A stretch of DNA of 64,000 nucleotides from Lysobacter antibioticus (GCF_001442535.1 NZ_CP013141.1:408171-472170), one strand, 5' to 3'. Numbered from the stretch's first letter, positions 17,045 through 26,536 are shown. Notes: generated by a model not told the origin, from the sequence alone. Made by a program: numbers and translations.

Positions 17045-18001
17045 ATGACGGTGAAATCCGAAGACTTATTCGTCGAGATCGAAGACGTAAAACTGTGCTA
17101 TCGGGTTGAAGGCGACCCGACGCATCCGCCCGTGCTGTTGATCATGGGCTTGAACTCGCAGCTGATCCATTGGCCGCAGCACCTCGTCGACAAGCTGAAA
17201 GAGGAGCATTTCGTCATCCGCTTCGACAACCGCGACAGCGGCCTGACCCGCTGGCGGACCGGGGCGCCGCCTGCCGACGGCTATCGCCTTGTGGACATGG
17301 CCGATGACGCCATCCAGTTGCTGGATCACCTCGGGATCGACAACGCTCATATCGTCGGGGCTTCGATGGGCGGCATGATCGCGCAGAGACTGGCGATCAA
17401 CTATCCCGCGCGAGCGCGCAGCCTATGCTCGATCATGAGCACAACCGGCAATATTTGGGTCGGGTATGCGCAACCCGGCGTCATTGGGGAGTTGATCAAG
17501 GAGCCGCCGTCCGACCAGGAAGGCGCGATCAATCATATCGCGGCGCTGTACGCTCTTATCGGCTCGGATACTCATGCTGTCGCCGAGGGGCCACGTCGTC
17601 GGGCGCTTGCCGAAGCGGCTTACAAGCGTTCGCTCGATTCGAACGGCGCTCCGGCCCACCCCGGCGGCGGCGCACGTCAAGTCGGCGCGATCCTGCTCGC
17701 AGGCGATCGTACGAAGGAACTCAATGGCCTGGCCCTGCCGACCCTGGTCATCCACGGCGACGAGGACGCGCTCATCCACATTTCCGGCGGCAAGGCCACT
17801 CGCAAGGAGATCCCCGGGGCTCAGTGGCTCGGAGACCCGGAGAAGGGCGTCCAGGGCATGGGGCACGATCTGCCGCAGCCGCTCCTCGACGCGGTCGCTA
17901 ACGGCATCATCGATCACCTCAACTCCGCCGCCGAAACCGCTTGGCGGCCGGTAGAAGGGGCGAAAGGGCAAGGGGCACGGACTAACGCAGCCACTCCTTG
18001 A
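17045..18001 (+). CDS. alpha/beta-hydrolase fold protein
   Basis: 318 residues, no signal peptide. The fold signature is clear: PPVLLIMGLNSQ (oxyanion strand), FDNRDSGLT, the nucleophile elbow HIVGASMGGMIAQ with Ser near 112, an acid in HGDEDALI, and a C-terminal His in GMGHDLP. Such proteins are esterases, lactonases or related hydrolases; the FDNRDxGxS motif is common in a group often annotated as haloalkane-dehalogenase-like or esterase. The substrate is unknown. Start ATG follows ACGGAGAAAACTC. Confidence 0.88.
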   Translation: MTVKSEDLFVEIEDVKLCYRVEGDPTHPPVLLIMGLNSQLIHWPQHLVDKLKEEHFVIRFDNRDSGLTRWRTGAPPADGYRLVDMADDAIQLLDHLGIDNAHIVGASMGGMIAQRLAINYPARARSLCSIMSTTGNIWVGYAQPGVIGELIKEPPSDQEGAINHIAALYALIGSDTHAVAEGPRRRALAEAAYKRSLDSNGAPAHPGGGARQVGAILLAGDRTKELNGLALPTLVIHGDEDALIHISGGKATRKEIPGAQWLGDPEKGVQGMGHDLPQPLLDAVANGIIDHLNSAAETAWRPVEGAKGQGARTNAATP

Positions 18002-18123
18002 TCCGATCGCTGACCGGATCACCGGTCACCTCGCTTGGTAGTCGTTCAATGGATGGGGGCGTCACTGGCGGCCCCATCCATCGCGTGTGAACCGGGAGCG
18101 ATCCGGGCGGCGCCGGCAAGTTC

Positions 18124-18162
18124 CAAAAACAAAAGCGCGCCCGGTTGGGGAACCGGACGCGC
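18124..18162 (-). terminator. intrinsic terminator of the PA2169-family gene
   Basis: GCGCGCCCGGTT, a GGGG loop and AACCGGACGCGC form a stem with one mismatch. On the minus strand it is followed by TTTTGTTTTTGG, so it should terminate transcription coming from the minus-strand gene at 18350. Confidence 0.7.
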
Positions 18163-18349
18163 GAGGCAGAACAACTACAGGGGGGAAGCTGGTCTGCCGT
18201 GGTGAAATGCTGACCGATGGGAATCTCCCATACTGAGATCGAAAGTCAGTTTCAACGAGTTGATCTGCGTAGTGAGACCAAGGCCTCGGATCGCAGTAAG
18301 AAGTTCTCGACTTCGACCCAGACGCAGGGCTCAGCGGCGAACAGGATGC

Positions 18350-18802
18350 TTATGCCGCGCCCTTCATCGAGTGCTTCAGCTGGCTCATTTCGCGATGCGT
18401 ACCCCGCACTATCGGCAAGAAGCGCTCCACCGCGGATCGGGCGGCCGGCGTGAGCTTGGAGTCGCCTGCCACCTCATTGAAGGCCTTGAGCAGACGATCT
18501 TCCGAATCCTCCAGTTCGGCAACATAGCCGTAGGCGGTATCGCCAAAGGCCGCGCGGACCTTACCGTAAAGTTGTTGCATCGAACCCGCGAAAGTCCCAT
18601 GTTCGGCAGGCTTTCCTCCCGTCGCCGCGACTTCCGTGCTGAGCGCGGTCACGATATCGGACTTCGTCGAAGCGATGCGGGAGAACAAGGCGGATAGCTC
18701 GGCGTTCTTCACCTCTCCGGAGGCCTCGGTGTAGAAGTCCTTGCCATCGCGGGCAATCTCGATGAGATCGTTGAGATTATGCGTGGTTGCACGATCTGAC
18801 AT
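18350..18802 (-). CDS. PA2169-family four-helix-bundle protein (DUF2383-like)
   Basis: 150 residues, almost entirely helical, no signal peptide. The opening THNLNDLIEIARDGKDFYTEAS, the central LYGKVRAAFGDTAYGYVAELEDSEDRLLKAFNEV and the C-terminal VERFLPIVRGTHREMSQLKH match the ferritin-like DUF2383/PA2169 family, commonly stress- or stationary-phase-associated small proteins. Function is not established. It stands alone and is followed by an intrinsic terminator about 190 bases downstream. Confidence 0.85.
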   Translation of the reverse strand: MSDRATTHNLNDLIEIARDGKDFYTEASGEVKNAELSALFSRIASTKSDIVTALSTEVAATGGKPAEHGTFAGSMQQLYGKVRAAFGDTAYGYVAELEDSEDRLLKAFNEVAGDSKLTPAARSAVERFLPIVRGTHREMSQLKHSMKGAA

Positions 18803-19680
18803 GTCTGACTCCTAAGCTACTTCAAGGGGAGCCCGCACTATCTCGGGCATGGCATGACGCGCCCGTGATCAGCGTCTACCGCTAGCGCAACAAGCGAATG
18901 CCAACTCGCTCGAAACCTCGGCTGCATATGAGTAAGCGTTCGGATGAACGAACAGCATTACGAACAAATTCCAGATATCGATCTGCGTCGAATGAACGCA
19001 GACACGAGCCCTGCGACGACGGCCGGATCATGGCCGAGATGCCGCATGAGCCATGGCTCCGATTCGCGGTGAAAAGGATTTGTCGGTCGGCGATGCGCCG
19101 AGCCGTGTGAAAGCTGAACTCGATTGCGGCGAGGCCGCCGACTCTCCCGGTGCTAGTCGTAGGCAGGGAAGATCATGCGGCTTGAGATCTCGCGCATGAG
19201 AACCTTGAGCTGCGACGATGCACGCACGGCGACGTACGGTTCGTTATGCGCCCGTGATGCTTTCTTTGGATATTTGGAAATGCGGGCCGCGTTCACGATT
19301 TGTGCTCCAGTAAACCGTTTTCAGCACGTAGACGCCGCTTGCTCGTATACCTAGCTTGGTCGCCACGGCCCTGCGAGCGCATCGGCCGTAAATGCCGTCG
19401 GGTCTCCGCGTTTTCCGATGTCGCGCATTGCGGAAGCCGGGACGGTTACCCGCCGCGTACCGCGGCACCTTTGGGGTTTCAATCGGGAACGCAACAACGG
19501 TCGGTGCCGTAGAAGCGCTGGCGGCGGAGCCGCAGCGCCCTGCCGTATCCGGTGCTACGCCGGGCGCTCACCACTAGAGGGCGCCGGGCTGCGTGGAGTG
19601 GGACGCCTCTCACCGCCAATGCGCCGAATAGGTGGTCCACGGTGCCTGTCCTGGTCCCGTCCACACACGGAGAGATGTGC
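18803..19680. other. gene-free stretch upstream of the exoprotease
   Basis: About 880 bases between divergent genes. It should contain the promoters of the PA2169-family gene and of the protease. Short arginine-rich frames are shadows. No operator could be assigned with confidence. Confidence 0.4.
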
Positions 19681-21480
19681 ATGAATCGTCGCATTTTGTC
19701 GCTCGCCATCGGTGCTTCACTGATGTCCGTCGCGCTGCCGGGCCTGACCGCGGAGCTGCTGACCGTCGACAGGCCGATCGAGGGCCGCTACATCGTCGTA
19801 TTGAAGGAACAGGCCGCAACGCTGTCGGCCGACAGCCGCAACGGCGTAGCCAACGTGCCCGCCGTCGCGCAGGGCATCGCCCATCAGTACCGCGTCAAGC
19901 TTCAGCGCAGCTACCAACACGCGTTGCGTGGTTTCGTCGTCGACGCAGACGACGCGTCGTTGGCGCAGTTGCTCAAAGACCCGCGGGTAGCCTTCGTGGA
20001 AGAAGACGGCTATATGTCGGTGGAGGCAACGCAGAGCAACGCCACCTGGGGCCTGGATCGCGTCGATCAGCGCGATCTGCCGCTAAGCACCACCTACACC
20101 TACGACACCGACGCCGCCGGCGTACACGCCTACGTCGTCGACACCGGCCTGCGCGCCGACCACACCGAGTTCACCGGGCGCATCGGCAATGGCTATTCGT
20201 CGGTGCCGGACGACTCCAGCACCACCGACTGCCACGGCCATGGCAGCCATGTGGCCGGCACCGTCGCCGGCACGACCTGGGGCGTGGCGAAGAAGGCCAC
20301 CGTGCATCCGGTGCGCGTATTCGGTTGCGGTTCGTCTGCGCCCAACTCGCAGATCATCGCCGGCATCGACTGGGTCACCGCCAATCACGTCAAACCCGCG
20401 GTGGCCAACATGAGCCTGGGTGGGCCGGCCTCGACCGCCACCGATACCGCGGTTAACAATCTGATCAACGCCGGCGTGGTCGCGGTGGTGGCGGCCGGCA
20501 ACGGCAATATCGACGCCTGTACCGAGTCGCCGTCGCGGGTGCCGCGCGCGCTGACCGTGGGCGCGAGCGACCGCAACGACGCGCGTTCGATCTGGCAGTT
20601 CGGCCAAGCCTCCAGCTGGGGCACCTGCCTCGACCTGTTCGCGCCGGGCACCGCGATCGTATCGGCCGGCATCGGCAGCGCCACCGCCTCGGCCTCCAAC
20701 AGCGGCACCTCGATGGCCTCGCCGCATGTGGCCGGCGTCGCGGCGCTGTACCTGGCCGTGCATCCGGCCGCGACCCCGGCCGAAGTGCATGCGGCCATCG
20801 TCGACAACGCCACCCCCGGCAAGATCAGCGACCTGCGCGGTTCTCCGAACCGTTTGTTGTACTCGCTGTTCTCTGCCGGACCGGGCAACAACCCGCCGGT
20901 CGCCAACTTCACTTCCAGCGTCAGCGGGTTGACGGTGAGCTTTACAGACACCTCGACCGACAGCGACGGCACGATCGCTTCGCGCAGCTGGGCTTTCGGC
21001 GACGGCACGACATCGACCGCGGCCAACCCGAGCAAGACCTACGCCGCGGCCGGCACCTATAACGTCAGTCTGACCGTTACCGACGACGACGGCGCCACCC
21101 ACACCAAGAGCGGCACGGTCACCGTCGGCAGCGGCGGCGCCCAGACCTATACCAATGGTACCGACGTCGCCATCCGCGACAATGCCACGGTGGAAAGCCC
21201 GATCGCCGTATCCGGCCGCAGCGGCAACGCACCGGCCAATGCCAGTGTGTCGGTGAACATCGTCCACACCTACAAGGGCGATTTGAAGGTCGACTTGGTC
21301 GCACCGGACGGCTCGCTGTACAACATCCATAATCGCAGCGGCGGCAGCGCCGATAATGTCAGCGGTACCTTCACGTTCGATTTGTCGAGCGAGCCGCTCA
21401 ACGGTACCTGGAAGTTGCGGGTCAACGACAACGCCTGGTTCGACACCGGTCGTATCGATACCTGGAGCGTCACCTTCTGA
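19681..21480 (+). CDS. secreted subtilisin-family (S8) protease with PKD and P-domain
   Basis: 599 residues. Signal peptide ([24 protein letters not shown]), an inhibitor I9 propeptide at about 30-115 ([11 protein letters not shown] ... [12 protein letters not shown]), then a proteinase K-like catalytic domain with triad Asp in [10 protein letters not shown], His in [10 protein letters not shown] and Ser in [16 protein letters not shown] domain follows ([21 protein letters not shown] ... [16 protein letters not shown]), then a C-terminal proprotein-convertase P-domain ([20 protein letters not shown]). It is an extracellular protease, expected to leave by type II secretion. The ATG at 19681 has GGAGAG 6 bases upstream; an ATG at 19675 overlaps that site. 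A hairpin follows the stop. Confidence 0.95.
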   Translation: MNRRILSLAIGASLMSVALPGLTAELLTVDRPIEGRYIVVLKEQAATLSADSRNGVANVPAVAQGIAHQYRVKLQRSYQHALRGFVVDADDASLAQLLKDPRVAFVEEDGYMSVEATQSNATWGLDRVDQRDLPLSTTYTYDTDAAGVHAYVVDTGLRADHTEFTGRIGNGYSSVPDDSSTTDCHGHGSHVAGTVAGTTWGVAKKATVHPVRVFGCGSSAPNSQIIAGIDWVTANHVKPAVANMSLGGPASTATDTAVNNLINAGVVAVVAAGNGNIDACTESPSRVPRALTVGASDRNDARSIWQFGQASSWGTCLDLFAPGTAIVSAGIGSATASASNSGTSMASPHVAGVAALYLAVHPAATPAEVHAAIVDNATPGKISDLRGSPNRLLYSLFSAGPGNNPPVANFTSSVSGLTVSFTDTSTDSDGTIASRSWAFGDGTTSTAANPSKTYAAAGTYNVSLTVTDDDGATHTKSGTVTVGSGGAQTYTNGTDVAIRDNATVESPIAVSGRSGNAPANASVSVNIVHTYKGDLKVDLVAPDGSLYNIHNRSGGSADNVSGTFTFDLSSEPLNGTWKLRVNDNAWFDTGRIDTWSVTF

Positions 21481-21955
21481 TATCTGCGGCACCGATCCAC
21501 CGCGCGTGCACGCCAGTGCGCGCGCGGTGGATGTCTCGCCCCCCTACCGACCGCGAGAGAGAGTGGCTCGGGTGAGGACGCGTACCAAGCCAAATCCGGG
21601 CGCACGTTGGGCGGCGCATTCGCTAAGGCGGATCCTGCTTGTTCGCGGTGGCTTCCGCCGGATCTTCGGCGGGCTGCAGTAGTGCCTCCGCCGCATCTGT
21701 TGGCACGCCTGGCGGAGCCTGTGTCGCGATGACGTCGCCTCGAAGATTGCAACGATGCATGGCGATTCGGCATCGCATGGATCTGACGCGATTCGCCTCG
21801 TACCGCATGTCCCGCCTAACAGCGCGGAAACCGCGCGTAGTCGCTCGCGATGCGTTCCACGCGATGTGGCACGTTTCCCATGTGAATTCGACAACTTCGC
21901 TGTCTCATTCGTTTGTTAGGCTACGCGCATCGACGTCCCTTGCGCAGGAACCTAA
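21481..21955. other. gene-free stretch after the exoprotease
   Basis: About 475 bases. It begins with a long hairpin just after the stop codon (arms ATCCACCGCGCG at 21495-21506 and its complement at 21521-21532, with an inner GCAC/GTGC stem), probably the 3' end structure of the protease transcript. No gene is visible in the rest. Confidence 0.5.
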
Positions 21956-22177
21956 ATGCCGAAGCTGATCATCCGGCGAGTCTCAGTCGATCGCAGCACC
22001 GTTGATGCATTCCAGGATGACGCAGTGAACGCGGTGCTTACCTTGCCCGGTGTGACATCTGCGGTGAAGCTGTTACAGAGCGATCAAGCAGTGAGGATCG
22101 AGTTTGACTGGAAAGAGCCGCGCTACGAGAGCATCGAGGAGCATCTGAACCGGCACGGCTTCACCTCTAACGATTAG
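21956..22177 (+). CDS. small HMA-like fold protein without metal ligands
   Basis: 73 residues. The pattern VNAVLTLPGVTSAVKLLQSDQAVRIEFDW resembles the beta-alpha-beta core of heavy-metal-associated domains (PGVxxV followed by a strand), but there is no CxxC, so metal binding by the usual site is unlikely. No signal peptide. Family assignment is tentative. Confidence 0.55.
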   Translation: MPKLIIRRVSVDRSTVDAFQDDAVNAVLTLPGVTSAVKLLQSDQAVRIEFDWKEPRYESIEEHLNRHGFTSND

Positions 22178-22761
22178 GCCGCATCAGCGGAGTCCTCAGT
22201 ACGGGCTTGCCGCGATCAGCCTGCCGACCAGGTCGATGGGTTGAGGCGACAGCGGTCCGGGCTCAGGCAGGTCGCGCCGTGGCGGCCGAGCTCTTGCTTC
22301 CGTAGTCCGGCTTCGCGCTCGCGTTTCTTAGCGAACCAGTAACCGGCATCAGCCACGCCACGGCGCTGGAAGCTGAGATCAGGGCGGCCATGGTTCAGTG
22401 GGCGTGGCCTGATCGCCAGGGCCGAGTCGAGCCGTGAAGCGGCCTCGGCTCGGAACTGTTGATGGCCGATTGCCAGGTTGCTACCGTCTGCCAAAGAGCC
22501 AAGCGCCCCTTGAGCAAGGCTGCCACGACTGAGGCTTTCGGAAGGGTGTGCGAATGGCGAAGGGGAGCCCTGGAAACTGACGCGCTTGAGACGAGGCTTC
22601 TCGTGGGCACCTGACTGTTAACAGTGGCGCACAAGTCGCGCGGAGTGATATCCCGGCCTGCGGGCGAGAGTCCGGCACATGTTTGGATTTCTTCAGTTCC
22701 GCCTGATCTAATGGCCACCAGCCGTTGTGATTTGTGTGATGTGTCGCGAGAGGGATGCCGT
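22178..22761. other. mostly gene-free stretch with an attC-like relic
   Basis: About 580 bases. The only notable element is the attC-like segment at 22424-22465. The long minus-strand frame at 22395-22811 has no ribosome-binding site or recognisable product. Confidence 0.4.
22424..22465 (-). other. degenerate integron attC-like site
   Basis: The plus-strand text GAGCCGTGAAGCGGCCTCGG followed by CTCGGAACTGTTGATGGC closely follows the attC core at 45037-45096 (GAGCCGCGAAGCGGCTTCGG, then CTTGAATGAATTGTTAGGC). Outer boxes are poorly kept and no gene ends beside it, so it is likely a relic. Confidence 0.4.
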
Positions 22762-23274
22762 TTGGGAATCGTAACTTTATTGAAGCAAGCTTCTGTGGCC
22801 GTTGCGATCATCGCGGCCGGGGCGGCTGCTTTTCATGGGGCTACCGAACACACCATGGTCGTGGGCAACATTGAATACATCTGCCCCAATGGCTGTGTCG
22901 TGACCGCGGGCCCGAAGGGCGCCATGGTGCGTGACATTGCAGGGGCCAGAGTGGCAAAGACGTACGTGTCAGAAGTAACTGCAGAAACCATACAAATAGA
23001 TAATATCGAGTATGTCTGCCCGAACCGCTGCGTCATAACCGAGAGCCCTAGGGGGGCGGTGGTGCGCGACATCGCAGGGGCCACAGTCGCGAAGGCAGAA
23101 GTGCCCCAGACAGCCATCGCCATAGGCAATGCCGAATACATCTGCCCGAACAGTTGTGTCGTAACCCAGAGCCCCAAAGGCCCGGTAGTGAGCGACAGTG
23201 AAGGTGGCAGAGTCGCACAAGGGTACCTGTCGGATGCCTATGCTCTTCACACTGAGCGGCCTTCCCGGCTCTGA
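22762..23274 (+). CDS. exported protein with three CPNxC repeats
   Basis: 170 residues from a TTG start with GAGAGGG 6 bases upstream; the product then opens with a signal-like helix (VTLLKQASVAVAIIAAGAAAF). The rest is three copies of a unit of about 42 residues: NIEYICPNGCVVTAGPKGAM, NIEYVCPNRCVITESPRGAV and NAEYICPNSCVVTQSPKGPV, each followed by a VxDxxGxxVAK-type segment. Each unit has one Cys-x3-Cys pair, suggesting a disulphide or a metal site. The DNA of the repeats is also similar, so they arose by duplication. I do not recognise the family. A longer open frame starts at 22624. Confidence 0.65.
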   Translation: MGIVTLLKQASVAVAIIAAGAAAFHGATEHTMVVGNIEYICPNGCVVTAGPKGAMVRDIAGARVAKTYVSEVTAETIQIDNIEYVCPNRCVITESPRGAVVRDIAGATVAKAEVPQTAIAIGNAEYICPNSCVVTQSPKGPVVSDSEGGRVAQGYLSDAYALHTERPSRL

Positions 23275-23317
23275 CATCATGAGCCCGATCGTCGCTGCAT
23301 AGCTTCTGTCCGGTGCT

Positions 23318-23977
23318 ATGAAGCTCATCCCGGATCATTCACCTGGCCTAGTCCTGACTCCGATGCGCGTAGCAATCTCCGTGACGGGCGTCGAACCGCA
23401 TCGTGTCGCGGTGGCGAAGTTTCACGGCAGTCGTCTTGAGGGGGGCCTGGCGACGTTCGATCGCGAGACCCGTCCGGCTTCGCAGCGCGACTTCGCGCGA
23501 GCCATCAGCAGCTCGCAAGCGAATTCGATCCAAGTCGAGTACCGCGATGCGTTGAAGCTTGCGCGCGGCCGGCTGCCCGGGTCGATCCTATTGCGGGACC
23601 TTCAATTGGATTTCTGGCCGGCTGGCACGGAACCGCTGCCGCTGGAACTGGCGAAAGTGGTCGCCACGTCGGTGCTTCGTCACTTCCAGTCGGGAGGCGA
23701 TGTCGATTCGGTGTTCGATGCCGCCAAGGCCAAACTCGCGAACGATCGTTCCCGCGCGGATGGGGAAAAGCCGATTACGGCGTACCGTCCGATCGGGGTA
23801 GTAACGGCGTTCGATCTCGTCTGGATATTTCCATGCTCTCACGCAAGGCTGGTTGCGCTATCGCTAGCTTTGGTTCGCACATGCGTTGCGGCTCGGCCGA
23901 GCGAGGCGATGGATGGGCGGTCGGCGCGGTCCGTTAGGGGCTTGGATGGTTGCCCAACTGGGCTATCCCTGGTCTGA
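23318..23977 (+). CDS. hypothetical protein
   Basis: 219 residues; the likely start is the internal ATG of MRVAISVTGVEP (23363). The first 150 residues look like a soluble alpha/beta protein (LPGSILLRDLQLDFWPAG, LELAKVVATSVLRHFQSGGDVDSVFDAAKAKL). The last 60 residues change character and may be a frameshifted or foreign tail. No family recognised. Confidence 0.4.
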   Translation: MKLIPDHSPGLVLTPMRVAISVTGVEPHRVAVAKFHGSRLEGGLATFDRETRPASQRDFARAISSSQANSIQVEYRDALKLARGRLPGSILLRDLQLDFWPAGTEPLPLELAKVVATSVLRHFQSGGDVDSVFDAAKAKLANDRSRADGEKPITAYRPIGVVTAFDLVWIFPCSHARLVALSLALVRTCVAARPSEAMDGRSARSVRGLDGCPTGLSLV

Positions 23978-24226
23978 CGAGGGTGTCTTGAGTCTCACCC
24001 CCCGGCCAGAGCCGTAGCTAGGCGTGTTTTCACCGATCAATTCGACGCCTGCTGCATCCAGGGCGTTGATGATCTTGGTCAAGGTGTCGACCACACCGCG
24101 AACATTGCCCAGGCTCGCTTCCATGCGCTGAATCGTGGGTAGCGAAACCCCCGCCTTCTCGGCCAGCGTCTTTTGGTCCATGCCCGCCAAGGCGCGGGCA
24201 GCACGAAGTTGGCTTGCCGTAATCAA
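23963..24226 (-). CDS. XRE-family DNA-binding regulator
   Basis: 87 residues from a TTG start (ITASQLRAARALAGMDQKTL). The helix-turn-helix is QKTLAEKAGVSLPTIQRMEAS, followed by a conserved second half (VVDTLTKIINALDAAGVELIGEN). This compact type is common as a single regulator in mobile and accessory regions of Xanthomonadaceae and related bacteria. It faces away from a set of small genes, with an AT-rich intergenic region between them that holds an inverted repeat. It probably represses its own promoter and perhaps the divergent genes. Confidence 0.8.
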   Translation of the reverse strand: MITASQLRAARALAGMDQKTLAEKAGVSLPTIQRMEASLGNVRGVVDTLTKIINALDAAGVELIGENTPSYGSGRGVRLKTPSSDQG

Positions 24227-24387
24227 TGCAACGACTTCGCAGGCAGGGCGATCGGATGGGGAGCGGCAGAGACGCAGGGGCAGGCGGTCATCGTGGTGGT
24301 CGGTAGGGGGCCAGGGCGGCAAATCATCGCCAATTGCGTGCGATCCGGCACCCTCGCCAGGGTGCCCATCATTCTTACAGCATCTAT

Positions 24388-24440
24388 CTTGATGTACAAA
24401 ACATCTATTGATATCCTTTATACATCCAGTCTGATCATGG
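24388..24440. promoter_or_regulatory. AT-rich divergent promoter/operator region
   Basis: This AT-rich segment holds GATGTA and its complement TACATC about 34 bases apart around TTGATATCCTTTAT, standing out in a GC-rich region. It lies between the XRE gene and the first gene of the small-gene set, so a promoter with an XRE operator is likely. Inferred from position and composition. Confidence 0.45.
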
Positions 24441-24511
24441 TCGAGCTCCGAGCGGGCGGCCCAAGTGCGCGTCCATTTGGCGCATGACACACCGATTCAG
24501 GAGATTCCCGC

Positions 24512-24892
24512 ATGACGGCGCCACTGCCCCAGCTGACCACTTTGACCTTTGTCGGTGTCCAGCTCACCTCCGCCGTGGAGATCGAGCTTCGGGGCAACCT
24601 GTCTTTCCTGGAGGTCTATCGAGCAATCCAGCAAGGAACCTTGCTTCGGGAAATCGACCGGGTATTGCCGGGTGCGTGCGATTTCAGCGTGTACCCGCAA
24701 GACAGTGAGCAGTGCGCGGCCCTGCATGAAGCGCTACGACAGGCCGCGGGCGGTGTTGAGGGGCTCGAGCGGCGCAAGCTTGGGCTGATTTCCTCCGGAA
24801 TCCATTTGGTACTGGCCCTGATCCTGGAAGCGATCAAGCAGTGTTATTGGATTGCTCCCCGCGTGAACCTACAGAACGCCCCCTCTGTATGA
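24512..24892 (+). CDS. hypothetical protein, first gene of a small-gene set
   Basis: 126 residues, preceded by CAGGAGATTCCCGC. Begins MTAPLPQLTTLTFVGVQLTS and contains SFLEVYRAIQQGTLLREIDRVLPGACDFSVYPQD; a hydrophobic helix occurs near the C-terminus (GIHLVLALILEAI). No signal peptide. I do not recognise the family. It opens a run of five closely spaced plus-strand genes divergent from the XRE regulator. Confidence 0.65.
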   Translation: MTAPLPQLTTLTFVGVQLTSAVEIELRGNLSFLEVYRAIQQGTLLREIDRVLPGACDFSVYPQDSEQCAALHEALRQAAGGVEGLERRKLGLISSGIHLVLALILEAIKQCYWIAPRVNLQNAPSV

Positions 24893-24917
24893 AGTCGGCG
24901 GTCGGTACGAGGTAACT

Positions 24918-25160
24918 ATGCTGTTGGAACCCGATCTCGAGTTGGCCGCGTTACCCTGGCCTGTCCTGGCATTTGTGGAAGACTATTTGGCAAACGACGA
25001 TCGCTCTAGCGATGCGGAGTTGGCCGCCCATTTCATGGCCAATGGCTTGACGCGGGGACAGGCCATTCGCGCACTGCGGTTCCGTGGTGCATACCAGGAT
25101 GCTTTCTTCCTAACCCACGAGACGCCTATCCGTTGCGGGGCGCGTCCGCATCAAGCCTGA
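24918..25160 (+). CDS. small acidic hypothetical protein
   Basis: 80 residues with a GAGGT ribosome-binding site, 25 bases after the preceding gene. MLLEPDLELAALPWPVLAFVEDYL followed by a helix-rich part (AELAAHFMANGLTRGQAIRALRFRG), reminiscent of a small helix-turn-helix but not assignable. Cytoplasmic. Confidence 0.55.
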   Translation: MLLEPDLELAALPWPVLAFVEDYLANDDRSSDAELAAHFMANGLTRGQAIRALRFRGAYQDAFFLTHETPIRCGARPHQA

Positions 25161-25234
25161 GGTGAACGTCAGCCCCGTTAGCACGCGAGCGCGGTGTTCA
25201 GTGCCCACACTGCCCCATTTCTTTGGAGTCGAAG

Positions 25235-25447
25235 ATGATTGTGAAAGACAGCAATGGCGCGCCGCTGGCCGATGGCGATTCGGTTCTGGTAATCAAGGAT
25301 CTCAAGGTCAAGGGCACCTCGGTCACGCTTAAGCGCGGGACGTTGTGCAAGAACATCCGCCTGACCGATGACGAGGAGCTGATCGAGTGCAATGTCGAAA
25401 AGGTCAAAGGCCTGGTGCTGCGCACCGAGTTTCTAAAGAAGGCCTAG
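25235..25447 (+). CDS. PhnA/YjdM-type C-terminal domain protein
   Basis: 70 residues starting MIVKDSNGAPLADGDSV, then LVIKDLKVKGTSVTLKRGT and CKNIRLTDDEELIECNVEKVKGLVLRTEFLKKA. This is the small beta-barrel domain found at the C-terminus of PhnA/YjdM proteins (usual form VxDxNGxxLxDGDSVxxIKDLKVKGS). The N-terminal zinc ribbon of full-length PhnA is absent. Despite the historical name, a role in phosphonate use is not established for this family. GGAG lies 8 bases before the ATG. Confidence 0.85.
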   Translation: MIVKDSNGAPLADGDSVLVIKDLKVKGTSVTLKRGTLCKNIRLTDDEELIECNVEKVKGLVLRTEFLKKA

Positions 25448-25499
25448 TTCGGGAAGGGCACGTTACGCCGTTCGTTGCAGTAACTCTTGGGAGACGCGG

Positions 25500-25853
25500 A
25501 TGACACGCAACGATCGAAAGCTCGATGACCTACGGCGGCGCATTCCGACATTCCGCTGCATAGACGGATGCCGCGACTGCTGCGGACCGGTGACGGCGTC
25601 CTCGGAAGAAATGGCGAGGCTTCCGATCAAGACCGAAGCCGAGCACGCGGCGGCCCTGGTCGAATGGAGCTGCCCGCATCTGGGGCCCGGTGGCTGCCAC
25701 GCGTACGATGAGCGGCCGCTCATCTGTCGGCTATTCGGGACGACGCCGCGTCTTGCCTGTCCCAATGGCTGCCGCCCCGAGCAGATGGTCGACGAGCAGA
25801 CCGAACGCGAAGTCCATGCCTTCCTTCGGCAAACCCGGCAAGTGCTGGTCTGA
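25500..25853 (+). CDS. YkgJ-family cysteine-cluster protein
   Basis: 117 residues. Conserved cysteines in CIDGCRDCCGP, WSCPHLGPGGCHAYDERPLICRLFG and ACPNGC match the YkgJ/UPF0153 (CxxCxxCC) family, thought to bind zinc or an iron-sulphur cluster. Function unknown. It ends five bases before the next gene, so the two are cotranscribed. Confidence 0.85.
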   Translation: MTRNDRKLDDLRRRIPTFRCIDGCRDCCGPVTASSEEMARLPIKTEAEHAAALVEWSCPHLGPGGCHAYDERPLICRLFGTTPRLACPNGCRPEQMVDEQTEREVHAFLRQTRQVLV

Positions 25854-25858
25854 CGCCC

Positions 25859-26059
25859 ATGAACGATCTCACGCCGGCCGAGCGCGCAGCATTCTTCGTA
25901 CTGTTGAAGCGGCAGCCGCTGTTCAAGTGGGAGCGAGAGGTACTTACCGAACTGGTGTTGGCGAGCTTGGAGAAGAAGGGGCTGATTCTCCGTGGCGGGC
26001 AGGAATGGCGGGTCACGGAGCAGGGACGGCGTCGCGCGGAATCGGCGCGCAAACTGTGA
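25859..26059 (+). CDS. small helical protein, last gene of the set
   Basis: 66 residues: MNDLTPAERAAFFVLLKRQPLF, then WEREVLTELVLASLEKKGLILRGGQEWRVTEQGRRRAES. The second half looks like the recognition helix and wing of a winged-helix domain (LEKKGLI...WRVTEQGRR), so it may bind DNA. Spacing of five bases from the YkgJ-type gene implies translational coupling. Confidence 0.6.
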   Translation: MNDLTPAERAAFFVLLKRQPLFKWEREVLTELVLASLEKKGLILRGGQEWRVTEQGRRRAESARKL

Positions 26060-26536
26060 TAGGCCGAGCGTAATGATGCGCGCGAACGCCGAGGTAAGTC
26101 CGCCGAGTCATCCATTCAATCCGAGCAAAATGCGGCATCTGTACTCCGCGAATCTGGATGATCCCCGGCCTATTTGCGTCCGGGGTCGCAGTTCGATCTA
26201 GAGCCTCCCGTCATCGACGCTCGCAGGAGCTTTGATGAGCGCCGGCCCGCTTTCTGCGGACGTTCGGTTTCATGAGGTGCATGGCTACCTTATCGCGATA
26301 CTCGCCGGCCGAATCCAATGGCCGCGATTGGCCGAACGCGGTCGGCTGTATTCGCGGACCGCGCAGCGACGACCGCTTTCGGTGCGCGCCGCGGGACCAT
26401 CTGCCTGGGGCGCTGCCCGCGCCGCCAGGGCACTGAGCGGGGCCGAAGATAGAAGGACTCCCCCCGGCCTCCGTCCAAAGTTCATATCTTCCTTGGTGGC
26501 TAATGCCTGTCCAAAATTCCTCGGTTTTTCCCCAGC
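26060..26536. other. gene-free stretch
   Basis: About 475 bases after the small-gene set. A plus-strand frame at 26232-26540 has an arginine/alanine-rich product without a family signature and is not called. Confidence 0.35.
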
